A DNA stretch of 64,000 nucleotides. Origin: Bimuria novae-zelandiae CBS 107.79 (taxonomy: Eukaryota; Ascomycota; Dothideomycetes; Pleosporales; Didymosphaeriaceae). Each line of letters starts with the position of its first letter. Position 1 is the stretch's first letter. Below the pieces are notes generated by a model. That model saw only the letters and a list, made by a program, of their open reading frames with translations. It was not told the origin of the DNA and ran no database searches. The DNA is taken from assembly GCA_010015655.1 (NCBI GenBank), contig ML976803.1, forward strand, positions 1 through 64,000, given 5' to 3'. Shown one piece after another: positions 24,001 through 36,085 of this stretch. Position numbers and translations under genes: made by a program.

Positions 24001-26245
24001 TCTAATGCCCGCAGCTCTAAGCGTATTCTTAATTTATTATAAAGACTCTTAAACCTAAATCCTTTCTTATTATTAGCTTTTATAATAATTACGTCGCAAT
24101 TAAACTGCCTTTAGATCCGCTAAATTACGCTAAGTAGCCAGGGACGCAACTTTCTAGCGTTTCTTGTCTTAGTTATTTCTACCTTATTCTTTTTAGAGTA
24201 CTTGTCCACTGCATAAACAGCGTACCTATTATAATTATAGCAAAGCTTTCCGTGCTCGTGGATTTGTAAAATGTTAATAGTAATATAATAAAACGGGCGC
24301 TCTACCATGTCTACTAGCGTACACCTAGACACCTGCTACGTAAGCTTCGCCTTATAACAAACTTGGTAATTAAGGTCCTGTTGCTCGACGTTTGTCACTT
24401 TAACGCTAACTATATTATCTTGTAAGTGTTAGATTACCTCTTTTAATAGATAACTTTATATAGCATAAGCAAGCTTCGCGCTAAGTTTCTAAGCAGGTTT
24501 TAGTATCCTTAATAGCGCTATCCTTGTCGCAAAGGTAGATAATGTTAGCTTCTTTAGTTACTTACTTGTCTTAACGTTAAGTAACTAGTGGCCCCGCTAG
24601 TACTCTAAATAAGTAATTACTCCTAAGCTCCTATATAAAACGTCTCTACTAGAGTTAAAGTAAATGCCTACATCACGACAGCAGCCTAGGCCTATAACGC
24701 TTATTAAGAAGCCTAGTATAAAAGCGACGTAAGTAAGTGCTACACTCTTAACACTAGATAGCGTATAGATAAAGAGGCTAACTTTACCCTAGGCTTCTAC
24801 TAAAATATAACTTACTCTAGTAGTAATAGTCCTACTATCGTGCTCCTTACGTTGCCTTTCCTAGCCTACCTAGTCCTCCGAGTTAATAATATAAGTATTA
24901 CTACCTGGGTCTAGAATCTAGCGGTTTTATAAACCGTCACCCTCTGCGATAGCTGCGACTTCGAGATCTCTAGATAGTAGAGAGTTATTGTTTATAAGGA
25001 CAGCCTCTGCTGTAAAATTAGCTGCATAAGTAGTTAGAGTAGTAGGAGCTTTGCCGTCATCCGCTATAATTATCTCCTTAATGTCTATATTATTACGCTT
25101 ACGCTATTTGCCTAGGTACTCCTTTACCTTCTCTTTTAAGCTAGCGTTGTCCTTATAAGCCTTCTTAATACGCTCTTATATAGACTTCTTATTCTTAAAG
25201 TCTACGCGCCTGCCTTTAGCATATAGGTTAAGGTAATAGTAGTTTTCCTACTAGTAGCGAAATCCACACAAGTAGCTCTTGCCCTTATTATTAGAGCTAT
25301 CCTTATCTAATTCTTAGATAGTCTTTGCTGCTTAAAGCTCTCCTGCTATTACCGTAAGTTAAAGGGCCCTAGGTCGAGTTATTTATAAGTAGTCCTTGTA
25401 CGTTGCGATCTTATCTTTTAATAATAGAGTAGTTGTCTAGCTAGTGCGCTGTTACTTAAGATAACTCGCTAGCGTAGGCGCTCTATACTCTAAATCTACT
25501 ACCTTAATAGCTACTAGAAAATCCTCTACTAATTAGTTATCCGCGATGTCTAATAGCGAAACCGCATACGCCTGCCTTATTACGTTAAGCTAGTCCCTTA
25601 GCTAAATCTTTATACTTTTATCCCTTAGTGGCACGTATAACTAGCGATACTTCTCTTTTAGTTCGCGCTTAATTATAGTTATCGTAAGCGATAAGTAGGC
25701 CTTAAGAGTAACTAGACGTTTATAAGTAGTGTCCTTACCCTATAGTAAGTACAGGTTGCGTTAATATATAGTGCGCGCTATTTTAGAGTTAAAGAGAGTA
25801 AGTGCTCTTTACTAATGCTTAAATACTAAAAGATCTTACTTATACCTCTAATATAAGAATTAGTAGCGCGTAAACCCTTTATCGTTAAGATCTTACTTAG
25901 TGTAATTTACTAGTATAGGGATTAGTTCCTTATTTACCCCTGCGCGTGGCAACGCGTCTTTTAGCTCTAGCGGAGTAGGCGCTGTTAATTGCTTTAAATC
26001 TGCCTCTGGCACGTTAGGATCTACATACTCCCACAGCCTATACTATTGCGCTGTATCTTTACGCAAAAATAACCAAGCTTGCTAGTCCTTGGGCGTCTTA
26101 AGGATCACTCCTATCGCTCGGGATACTGCCTGCAATTCGGCCGTCATCGTGATTGTATGGAGAGGGCAAACAAATGGTATGTGTGAAAGATTAGACGACT
26201 AAGAGCGATCACTAACTGCAATAGCTGAGTTGCCCGACAAAACAC

Positions 26246-26262
26246 TATGCCGGGCTCATAAC
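26246..26262 (-). promoter_or_regulatory. Copia-2 primer-binding site for a half initiator tRNA-Met
   Basis: The 17 bases TATGCCGGGCTCATAAC abut the 5' LTR directly. The last 13 have the sequence of the anticodon arm of eukaryotic initiator tRNA-Met (GGGCTCATAAC including the CAT anticodon). The transcript therefore carries its complement. Drosophila copia is known to be primed by the 5' half of initiator tRNA-Met ending at residue 39, and the geometry here is the same. Confidence 0.75.
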
Positions 26263-26411
26263 TGTGAACCAAATAACTCCTGTATATCCCCCTCTGCCAC
26301 TAGAGGTAAGCTATCTCCTATATACCCAGGCGCAAACATCCTAGATAACTGGCAAACAGCAAACAAAAGGAAAATAAGCCATCAGCTCGGTGGCAAACAT
26401 CAAACCTCACA
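26263..26411 (-). repeat. Copia-2 5' LTR (149 bp)
   Basis: Plus-strand text TGTGAACC...CCTCACA. Its reverse complement begins TGTGAGG and ends GTTCACA. Confidence 0.9.
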
Positions 26412-29400
26412 ATGACAACCTGCGCAACGTACTGGTCCAGGGCAACCAGCTACACCCAGTTATGCGTAAATGGGGCCATCCATGGCTCCTTGTGAATTAA
26501 CCTAAACGCACCGCAGCCGCCAGCTGCCACCTCACAGAGACTGAGCTACGCTAGCTCCACCGACAATTTAGCCACCTATTAGCTCGTTAGCTCTACGACT
26601 TGCTTATTCGCGCTAGCTATAATAACGTCTATAAGGAGCTTATTAATAAGCTTGTTAAGTACTGCTAATAGTGCTAACTAAATTAGAAAGCACCTAGACG
26701 CTTTAGATTTAAGCTTAAGGAACTAGACCTAGACTTTAACTATAAAGTAATTATTAACATTATGTACCTAAATAGAAAACCTGTCCTATATATAGTTAAT
26801 AACGTAACCGCCTTTTAAGCTGCTCGCTTCCTTAAAGATGCATTAGCTATAAGCACTTAGGACGCTCTACGGCATTACTAGATTAATACTTACCTTAGAC
26901 CGCCTAAGTATCTTGTCTATAACGCTGGTAGGAACTTTATTTCTACTAAATTTAAGCAACTTACTAAGTCACTGTTAATTAATGTTAAAGAAGTACCTAT
27001 AGAAGCTTATAACAGCGTAGGCAAGGTAGAGCGGTACTATACTCTATTACGACATGCTTTTAAGACTATCTAAGCTAATTTACTTATAATAATAGACAGG
27101 CAGCTTATCTTGCAAATAACTATTAAAGCTTTTAATAACACAGTAGGTCCTAATAGCCTAGTACCTACGCTCCTTGTCTTCGGCGCCTACCTACGAATAA
27201 TAGAAGACTCTCCCCTGTTGCTATTAATTACTTAACGCGCTGCTACTATTAAAAAGGCTATAAGAGAAATACGATAGGTACACGAGACGCGTTAAATTAA
27301 TAATACGCTAGTAACGCGTAATAGACCTACGACGCTTAAAATAACTATACTACCTATTAACTCTGATGTGCGCGTTTGGCGCGAGAAGGATAAATAGATA
27401 GGCCCCTATAAGCTTATTACTATAACGAATAAGACCTGTACAATATAGCTACCGCATGGCCCTACAAATTTCCGCTTAACAGTTATTAAGTTATACTACA
27501 CGGATACCTCCCCGACAAACAACGAACCAGCCACGCCACTAGCAATTAATAATAAGGATAATAGCTACTTAATAGATATACTAGACAACGGAGACGATAA
27601 TTAGGACAAAGACAGCGAAACTAGTGGGACTAACTAGTATTAAGAATAAGCTTCTAAACTCCCTTAATAAAAACGCGGCTAACCTAAAGGCAGTAAGAAT
27701 AAGTCTAAAGCCACTATAGCCCGCGCAAACCCTTATAGGACAGCTTGTGTAGCTCCTATAGCGTACACTGTCCACGCAGCGCCTAACGAAGCTTATATAA
27801 TAGAGGTCTTTATAACGCACAAAGAGAACACTAACTGGCTACTTACTATATAGCTACGCCAAGAGCAAAAGATAACTACACTTAGTTAACTACTTAAGCT
27901 ATTAAATAACAAGGAAATTAATAGCCTTATTACTAATAGAGTCTTCCGCTTTAAATAATACAATCCCGGTAAGCACGAAGAACGGATTTTTAAATCGTAA
28001 CTAGTACGCGAAATTAAAGGCAAGACTATTACTACCCTATACGAGAAATTACGTTTTATAGTGCAAGGCTATCAAGACGACGGCAAAGCAATAATCCTTA
28101 CCTAATTACTAACTATCTAGCGAGCTAGCTAATAAATTATACTAGCTATTGCTCCTTTACTTATGCGTAATAGAGTTCTGTTAATAAATAGAGAGATCTC
28201 GCTCTTGGCTGCGAGATATTACCTAAGCATACGTATAGTTACGTATAAAGCTTAACTAAGTAGTTATTGCCCACTTACCTAAGGAAATTAAATATAAGTA
28301 TCCACCTAGCACAGTTATAATAGTTAAGAAGCCTCTATATGGCCTAGCTAAAGCTAGTACCTATTAGTAGGCAATATACAGCGCTTATTATAAGGAAAAG
28401 CTTTACATAGAAACCTTAACGTATAATCCATGCCTGCTTATAACCACTACTTAGGACGCCTTTGGCATAGTAGGCATGTAGACTAACGATACACTTATCC
28501 TTGCGGATAAACGTTTCTCTAACCTAAAGGAGAAGAAGTTAACATTTATAGCTAAGCTAAAGGAGAAGCTAATACCTACTACTTTATTAATTTTTAATAG
28601 CTACGTCCTATCGATTAGTTACACTAGCAAGCTCTTACTACAATAAAAGAATTAGGGTAAGAAGATTTATCTCATTAACGTAAGCTTAGCTAACTATTAA
28701 TAATAGTACGTTAAGTAGAGGGCTCGCGGCGCCTACATTACGAGCATCTACTAACTAGAGGCAACTTTTAACCTCTCTATTACTACATAAACTTAGGAGC
28801 CTACTGCTAACAACGTTAACGCGTTGAACAAACGCCTATAGTGGCAACTAAACAATCTTAATCGTGGCCTCACCTATAAGGCACTTAACCTAGCTTAGGC
28901 TAAAGTCTTTATCTTTGTTAACGGCTCCTTCGCAAACAACAAAGATTTAAGTAGCTAGATTAGCTACATAATTATAGTAGCTATAGAAGATATTGCTAAC
29001 GCAGAGCTTACTATTTATAGCAATTTTATTTACTAGAGCTTTATAAAGAGTAAACGCGTGACCTGGAGCGTACTTGCATTAGAAATTTACGTAATAGTAG
29101 GAGGCGTTAACCTTGCATACTCTATCACCTCGACGCTTGCCATAGTTACAAAGCAGCTTAGTCTGCTATCTCTCCCCCTAGTAGTTTATACGGACTTATA
29201 CTCACTGTATGAGTGTATTGTCAAGCTAGGAACGACTAAGGAAAAACGACTAATAATTAATATTATAGCCTTGCGTTAATTCTATAAGAGAAGGGAGTTA
29301 TTTAAGGTTTAATAGGTAAATAGCTAAGATAACCCTGCTAACGCTATAACAAAAACATCGCTAAATAAAGCCCTAAAAACTCTTATTAGTACAAACTCGC

Positions 29401-29460
29401 TGCGCGTATAAGTTAACGGATAGATAACACGCAAGGACCCTGCAAACTAGCTTTAATAAT
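26412..29460 (+). pseudogene. Copia-1 integrase, reverse transcriptase and RNase H (second part)
   Basis: The frame continues from the protease with LRNVLVQGNQLHPVMRKWGH, then the zinc-binding pre-integrase region. The integrase core follows (PVLYIVNNVTAF near 26780, YNAGRNFISTKFKQ near 26930, VPIEAYNSVGKVERYYTLLRHA near 26990), and then reverse transcriptase around 27990-28900. RNase H is the best-preserved segment (29058-29279: VLALEIYVIVGGVNLAYSI, VVYTDLYSLYECIVKLGT). Many TAA/TAG codons replace Gln or Trp. Confidence 0.88.
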
Positions 29461-29571
29461 AATAATTATAACAACTACTATAGTTATTACCTTTTAACTT
29501 TCGTAAACAGCCTCTCTAGCGAGTGTACACCTGATCCACACTTGTTTTTACTATAAAAGAAAAGCTGCTAG

Positions 29572-29824
29572 TGTCTGCACAGCCTCGCCTTCCGCACTAA
29601 GGGAACTGTGTAACCCTATTATACCCCTATACCCCCTCACTTCTAGTTAACCTAATACTGTACCGAAACCCCTTCGCCTCTATACCACCTGGTACTCTAT
29701 CACATCCACAAGAACTGGAAGGAAGGTTTATAGAACTATCATAGCACACACACAAGACAAGACAGACACCAGATACCAAAGACAGAGAGTTACTTGTTTA
29801 TTCCTTGCTACCTGTGAACCGACA
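29572..29824 (+). repeat. Copia-1 3' LTR
   Basis: 253 bp, starting TGTCTGCACAGCC and ending CGACA. Directly followed by Gypsy pol sequence CTATACTCTTTATTT. Confidence 0.95.
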
Positions 29825-32800
29825 CCTATACTCTTTATTTAAAAGAAAGACGGCAAGCTGCGACTCTATATAAATTATAAATAGTTAAATACTATAACTA
29901 TTAAAAACTACTATTTATTACCCCTAATAATAGAGCTTATAGATCGACTTCGAGGAGCTAAGTTGTTTACGAAATTTAATATCTAAGATAGATTTTATAG
30001 GATTTAAATAGTAAAAGGTTATAAGTAGAAAATAGCTTTCTACACGCAATATAGCCTCTTTAAGTATATAATTATGCTAATAGGGCTAACTAACGCACTA
30101 GCAACCTTTTAGGAACTTATAAATTAGGTATTATATAAATACTTAAGCGTATTCTGCACAGCATACCTCGATAATATATTAATATACTTAAGCGGAACCT
30201 TAGAAGAACACAAGAAACATGTTCGCAAGGTGTTATAAAAGCTATAGGAGCACAGAGTGCTCCTACACCCTAAGAAATACAAATTTCACGTCACAGAAAC
30301 GGAATATCTGGGATTCGTAATATCCAAGGAAGGTGTTAAAATAGACTTAAAAAAATCGCAATAATAGAAGAATAGCTACTATTAGAATTAGTAAAAGATA
30401 TCTAATCGTTTTTAGGCTTTACTAACTTCTATCGTAAATTTATTAAGAACTACTTTAAGGTTACTACTTTACTAATAGAGCGTATAAAGAAAGGAAAATA
30501 GCAACCTCTATAAAAAGAAAAAAAAAAAAAACTTAAAAATAATTAAAGCGCCTATTCCTAACGGCACCCCTACTATAGATATATAACCTAGAATGGCAAT
30601 ATCGCATCTATACGGACGCATCGGACTATACGCTAGGGGCCGTATTATTATAAAAATATAATAATAAGAAGTAGAGCCTAGTCTTTTATTATATAAGAAA
30701 GCTTTTAGGAGCAAAACTTAATTATAAAATCTATAATAAAGAACTACTAATAATTATTAACTATTTTAAGTAATAGGAAGCGTAGCTTAAAAGAGCTAAG
30801 CACTAAATAAAGGTATTCTTTAATTACCTTAATCTTATACGCTTTATAATAACTAAAAAGCTTAATTAATAATAGGCTAGATAGTCTAAATAAATAGTAG
30901 AATTTAACTTTTGTATTACGTATCTACTAAGAAATATAAACGCCATAGTAAACGTACTTAGTAGATAATTAGATCTTGTAAAAGAAGATAATAAAGGTAA
31001 CTATATTATAATTTTAACCTATGCGAAAGATAGAACCTTTTACTATAATAAAATATAGCTTGCGCTAGCACTAGAAGTGCAACGCGTGGACTTTACCTAT
31101 TACGGACTAATTATAGATAGAATACAGGACTACGAAAGGCTTATAAACGAGGATTACTAAGCGTAAAATTTTTATAAAGCTATAAAATTAATAGTAAAAG
31201 ACTATTAAAACTATATTTAAATTAGTAAGCAAGTGGCTCTACTGCTAATTAAAAAGTTATATAAAAATAAAAACTAGGGATACCTAAAAATTACTAAAAT
31301 AACGCGTTAGATCGCGAATAAATATACTATCCCTAGGCTACGCTAAGTAGTATAAAAGGTTCTAGGTAACTATTTAGCTTGTTATAAGAATAAGCTTAAG
31401 AAATATAAGCCTTATATCCTCTTATAGCTACTATAGCCACCCCTAGGACTATAGTCTAGTGTAACTATAGACTTTATCGTAAAACTACTAGCATTATTAG
31501 TACTAAAAAATAAAGATTCTTATAACTTAATTTTTGTTATAATCTATTAACTTACTAAGGAGTTAAGATTCGTGCTAATTAGAGAAGCTATATTAGTAAA
31601 AAAAATTAGCCTATATAGTAGAATAAGAACTAATATTATAGATTAGATAACTAGACAGGTTTATTACAGACAGGGCTAAGATATTTATATTATTATATTA
31701 GACTACGTTTATAGCTAAATTAGGAATTAAGTATAAGCTTATAATAAGCTTCTACCCTAAAATAAATAGCTAAACTAAGCTAACAAACTAGTCATTAGAA
31801 TAATACCTCTAGATATATATAAATAAGCTCTAGGATAATTAGGTTAAGCTATTACTAATAGTATAGCTAGCATACAATAGCGCAAGATCGGCGACTATAG
31901 GTTACTCGCCATACTATGCCAACCACGGATGTGAGCCGACGACTTACCAAGATCCGTTGGACATTTAAAGCGTTGTAAAAGACATAGCTAATAAAGCTAG
32001 CCTTATGCGAGATCTGCACGAGACGCTATATAAAAATATTACGTAACGTAATAAGTAAATAGCGTAATAAGCAAATAAGAAAAAGATTATAAGAATAATT
32101 TTTAAAAAGGGGAATAGAGTCCTCCTCTTATAAAAAAATTTTAAGATAAAAAGACTAAGCAAGAAGTTAAATAACTTTTAAAAAAGACTATTTAAGGTAC
32201 AGGAGGTTAAAGGACTAGTAAATTTTAAACTATAGTTACTTATAAATACACGTATACACCTAGTCTTTTATAAATTATTATTAGAACTAGTACTACTAGA
32301 CGCCGAACTAAAATTGCATTTAAAACTTAAAAACAAAGAATATAAAGTTAAAGTAATTAAAGACTTATAAAACATTAGATATTAGCATAAGTACTTAGTA
32401 AAATAGGAAGGATAGCTAGAGAGCTATAATACGTAAGAACTAGTACAGAACCTTATAAACTATAAGATAGCGCTAGAGAAGTTCTACGCAGAGTATCTAA
32501 GAATTCTATAGTTAGATTAGCTAGAAACTTAAAAAAGTTAAAAGACGTAGAAGGGTTAAAAAAAGTAAATAAGTTAGCCTATAACTAGCCTAAGTTAGAT
32601 ACAGGCAGTAATAATAAAAATAGAACAAGGGCGCTAGTGTCTATACTCTTGAAAAAAAAAGCTTTAGAATCTTAGCCTTACGCTCTAAATACTTTAGCTT
32701 TTTTATTAATATAATTTTTTTAACTCGCTACAACGCTTTTTCTCTTAAATATTAAATACCTTTTACTCTGTTTAAGCTAGTTCCTCCTTCAAGTAAAAAA

Positions 32801-33240
32801 TATTACTTTAAAGGCAGCGTTACTTTACTTTTATTTTTTAATACTTAGTCCGCGTTAAAACTAAACTATACTAAACTTTTACTTAAATATAGTAGGCGTA
32901 GAAGCTAGTAAATAACTTTACTATATACTTTAGCCCCTTCTCTTTATACCGCCTATATAGAGTTAGTATCTTAACATCTACGTCTAGAATATCTTTTCTC
33001 TAGTCCTAGCAGCATTAGTTAGAAGATATTATTAAGACTTTAGGCATAATTAGGCAGGCGATAAGAAGAGTATAAGATAAACTTATAGTAAGGACCCTAA
33101 TAGATACTTATACGCGCGCACGCTAGCGTCGCTATATATTTATAAAATAATAAATATTAAGATAATTACTTTAAAAGGAAGGATAGTATTATAAGCTTAA
33201 AAAACCTAAATAGTAATATAATTATAAATAAGGATAAATT
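29825..33240 (+). mobile_element. Gypsy A relic, 5'-truncated chromovirus
   Basis: Aligns along its length with Gypsy B from 51188 to its 3' LTR. The reverse transcriptase start is 'LYSLFKRKTASCDSI'-like, the YLDNILIY box lies at about 30165, RNase H around 30620-30900, and integrase from about 31200. A chromodomain relic at about 32330-32500 reads KEYKVKVIKDL and then EG.LESYNT. A relic of an antisense coiled-coil ORF follows (complement of 32640-33000). A purine tract AAAAGGAAGGATAG at 33173-33186 marks the start of a truncated 3' LTR. Everything upstream of mid-RT is absent, cut exactly at the Copia-1 LTR. RIP is heavier than in Gypsy B. Confidence 0.85.
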
Positions 33241-33519
33241 GGGGGAGTAAACAATCAGACGGAAAGCCTGCATCGGGAAATGGAGGCACCCCGTTCGGGC
33301 AATCCGGGCCTCGCTTGCGGTTTCGCGCTACGCCCAAACGGGCAATCGATCTCGACGTCCCATCATAAAAGTCCTCTCTCTCCCGCCGTTATTTTCCCTC
33401 CCTTTTCTCTCTACTCTTATCCCTCCATCCGCGACCCCCGCCCCTCGCCTGCGCCAACCGCCGCCCCCTCCCCCCCGTCCAATCGTCCTTCGTGAGGCAT
33501 TTTTCTCGAACCTAGTCGC
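33241..33519. other. GC-rich, pyrimidine-rich island
   Basis: An abrupt change to GC-rich DNA after the Gypsy A LTR remnant, with long C/T runs (33375-33480). Frames here are open on both strands only because of the base composition. No gene is called. It may be part of an LTR or leader of an element whose body is missing. Confidence 0.4.
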
Positions 33520-33605
33520 CCGCTGACTGGGACACCTGTTCGGGGCAACAAATATAACTAGGGCGCCTATCCAAGAAGAAAATTCCCGGGACGCCTCTCT
33601 GGGGC

Positions 33606-33828
33606 TGTCACGGGACCACGTGAGACTCACGCACGGAGATTGTGCACGGACCTATCCCGGAACGGATTTACGTGTAGTCCGTGATCACTAAAGGATCACG
33701 GACGTGAAAACCTTTTTCCTCTTCTTTGTGCTACGTTTTGTATCTAGTCTCAACCCCTACTAGGCAATATCATCGCCAGTTGTTCCTTGAGCATCGCTGC
33801 TGAGTCAGGTCGCAGTCGAACCGTGACA
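33606..33828 (+). repeat. Solo LTR, copy 1 (223 bp)
   Basis: Begins TGTCACGGGACC and ends CCGTGACA. It is flanked by a perfect 5-bp duplication GGGGC (33601-33605 and 33829-33833) and inserted in the satellite. The reverse complement of copy 2. Confidence 0.88.
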
Positions 33829-34027
33829 GGGGCAATAAGTATAACTGGGACGCCTGTCCGGAGCGACAAATATGACTGGGACGCCTGTCTGGGAAGAAAA
33901 TTCCCGGGACGCCTCTCCAGGGCGATAGGTCTAACTAGGACGCCTGTCCGGGGCGACAAATATGACTGGGACGCCTGTCCGGGAAGAAAATTTCCAGGAC
34001 GCCTCTCTAGGGCAATATATCTAACTG

Positions 34028-34250
34028 TGTCACGGTTCGTCTGCGATCTGACTCAGCAGCGATGCTCAAGGAACAATTGGCGATGATATTGCCTAGTAGG
34101 GGTTGAGACTAGATACAAGACGTAGCACAAAGAAGAGGAAAAAGGTTTTCACGTCCGTGATCCTTTAGTGATCACGGATTACACGTAAATCCGTTCCGGG
34201 ATAGGTCCGTGCACAATCTCCGTGCGTGAGTCTCACGTGGTCCCGTGACA
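34028..34250 (-). repeat. Solo LTR, copy 2 (223 bp, opposite orientation)
   Basis: Same length and nearly the same sequence as 33606-33828, inverted. It has its own perfect 5-bp duplication AACTG (34023-34027 and 34251-34255). Confidence 0.88.
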
Positions 34251-34314
34251 AACTGGGATGCCTATCCAGGAAGAGAAATCCGGAGACGCTAATTAATTAA
34301 TAATTAATTAATTA

Positions 34315-34366
34315 ACGTGTCCGGTAAGCGAGCTGCGCAGGCAAGCGAGCTACGCACCCTACTAAC
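34315..34366 (+). repeat. Left terminal inverted repeat of pogo element 2
   Basis: Starts ACGTGTCCGGTAAGCGAGC. The same sequence in reverse complement ends the element at 42953 and also occurs at 61241-61263. Confidence 0.9.
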
Positions 34367-34539
34367 TTTTTATAATATATTACTTTTTAACTATAATAGC
34401 TTAACTAACTACTTCTTAATTACCTTATAATAAAGCTAATATTCTCCTTACTATCTTAGCTATTAACTAAAATTAAATTTAAAGCAGAAGACGCGCTACT
34501 ACTATATATAAAGTTTTTAAAAGTATACTATGTAGTTAA

Positions 34540-36010
34540 TACGCTAGAATTACTGCATAACGCGATTATAAGCTTAGCTTAAAAAAGCTTATTAAGCTAG
34601 AAGAGGAGGTAATTATTAGGCATATACTCGACCTAGATTCGTAAGGATTTCCGCCCACGCTAGGTGCTATGCGAAATATAGTAGATAAGCTACTCGCTAA
34701 GCGAGGCGCTAGTAAAGTTAATAAAAAGTAGCCGCGTAACTTTATTAACCAAACAGACTAACTTACTACATAATTTAATTAGCTATATAATTAATAGAGA
34801 GCTCTATGTAAGAATCTAGAAACTATTAAGGCGTGGTTTAACCTTATAGCGCGTACTAAAGCTACCTCTAGTATCTATAATTAGGATACCTATAACTTTA
34901 ATAAGACTAGCTTTATAATAGGCAAGATATTAGCGCAGCTTATTATTATAAACTTAAAAAGACAGGGTAGACTAAAGGCTATCTAGCTAGGTAATCTCGC
35001 CCTTTATTATCTTCCCTAGCTAGTATTACCTTTCTACCTAATACTAGGATAATAATATACTACGCGACTAGGCTTTCGCTGTTAGTAATAATAGCTAAAC
35101 TACTAATAAGCTTAGAGTAAAGTAGCTAAAGCACTTTATTAAGTATATAGTAAAACGTAGGGTAGGCGCGTGCTAGCTACTTATACTCAATAGCTATAAG
35201 AGCTATAACTTACTTAAATTTTAAAAGCTCTATAAAGAGAATAATATTATTACTTTTTATATGCCGCTATATTTATTACACCTTTTATAACTACTTAATA
35301 TTAGCTACTTCTTGCTGTTAAAGCGCGCGTATAGTCGCTAGATTAAAAGCCTAATACGTAACTATATTAGCTATATTATAAAGCTAGAGTTCTTACTAGC
35401 CTTTTACGTAGCCTATAAGTAATTAATTATAAAGGAGAATATATACGTAAGCTTTCGAGGCGCTAGCCTAGTCCTACACGACCTAGAGGCAGTAATATTA
35501 AAGCTTAATATTAAGTTTTATACGCTAACGCCGCCTCCGCTAAAGGTTACTCTTTAAGAAGCTAAAATACTAAGTAACACCTATAAGATAAAGGCTTAAT
35601 TAATATTAAATTACGATAGGATTTAAAAGTATAAAAGCTTATTACTTACTTCTATTATTACAGCGCTTAATTAGCTTAAAAAAGGTACTAAGGTAATAGT
35701 TTATAAAAGCATGCTTATGCGCGATCGGATGATAAGACTTAAAAAGGCTAATAAGGCTACTATAACACGTAGAAAGTAAAAAAAGAAGTAGATATAGTAG
35801 TAAGGAACCTTAATAACGGTAGAAATAAAAGAAATTATTGCTTAAAAAGATATAAAGTAGTAAGTAGAAGGTAAAATACGTTAAAGTAAGGCGCAATTAG
35901 GTACTAATTAACAGGCTTTAACGCGCTATAGTTACTATAAAGAGACTAAATATAACGCGCGAACGTGTGCAAAGCGTACTATAAATACTACTTAATTTAA
36001 AATAGTAATT
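34540..36010 (+). pseudogene. Pogo-type DDE transposase relic of element 2
   Basis: Readable fragments include KLEEEVIIRHILDLDS, GFPPTLGAMRNIVDKLLAKR, QRALCKNLETIKAWFNLI and YNFNKTSFIIG (about 34900, matching the YNFDETGF motif with the catalytic Asp changed to Asn). These are followed by a region corresponding to the rest of the DDE domain and a Lys-rich tail. It is a different subfamily from pogo element 1: the HTH and TIRs do not match. Heavy RIP with many stops. Confidence 0.82.
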
Positions 36011-36085
36011 ATATACTATTATCTTATTATATTATTAAGGTAGGTTACTATAAAGGTGTAAATAGTTAGTAGGGTGCGTAGCTCG

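Larger units (their letters stand above)
20894..26411 (-). mobile_element. Copia-2 LTR retrotransposon nested in Copia-1, reverse orientation
   Basis: Short LTRs at 26263-26411 (5') and 20894-21089 (3') bound a minus-strand Copia. In transcription order from the right come a gag region (about 26160-25000), integrase, reverse transcriptase and RNase H. The end of the last (21400-21186) reads a Copia-like VREQVEAGRLYVRQV...DGLTKLL..., ending FVGKNVK. A G-rich polypurine tract (complement of 21090-21112) precedes the 3' LTR. A primer site lies next to the 5' LTR. The target duplication ATGAC/ATAAC proves insertion into Copia-1. Coding parts are full of RIP stops. Confidence 0.92.
18109..29824 (+). 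mobile_element. Copia-1 LTR retrotransposon, RIP-degraded and split by Copia-2
   Basis: Direct 253-bp LTRs at 18109-18361 and 29572-29824, both TG...CA. Removing the nested Copia-2 leaves about 6.2 kb, a normal Copia size. The order on the plus strand is gag, protease, integrase, reverse transcriptase, RNase H, which is the Copia order. The flanking 5-mers (GCTTC left, CCTAT right) do not match. The left neighbour is the DUF3176 gene and the right neighbour is the middle of a Gypsy pol, so this is not a simple insertion. Confidence 0.93.
33520..34290. repeat. Tandem satellite of about 31-bp monomers, interrupted by two solo LTRs
   Basis: About ten degenerate monomers share GGGACGCCTGTCCGG and alternate between three types: GCGACAAATATGACT..., GAAGAAAATTCCC... 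and GCGATAGGTCTAACT.... This gives a higher-order period of about 92 bp. Blocks lie at 33520-33605, 33829-34027 and 34251-34290. Confidence 0.85.

Noticed and set aside
26246..26262. A tRNA gene (match to the initiator tRNA anticodon arm)
   Set aside because: Only the anticodon arm is present, directly beside an LTR, so it is a primer-binding site, not a tRNA gene.
33280..33630. Open frames in the GC-rich island
   Set aside because: Open on both strands because of C/T-rich composition; low-complexity Pro/Ser or Arg/Gly translation.
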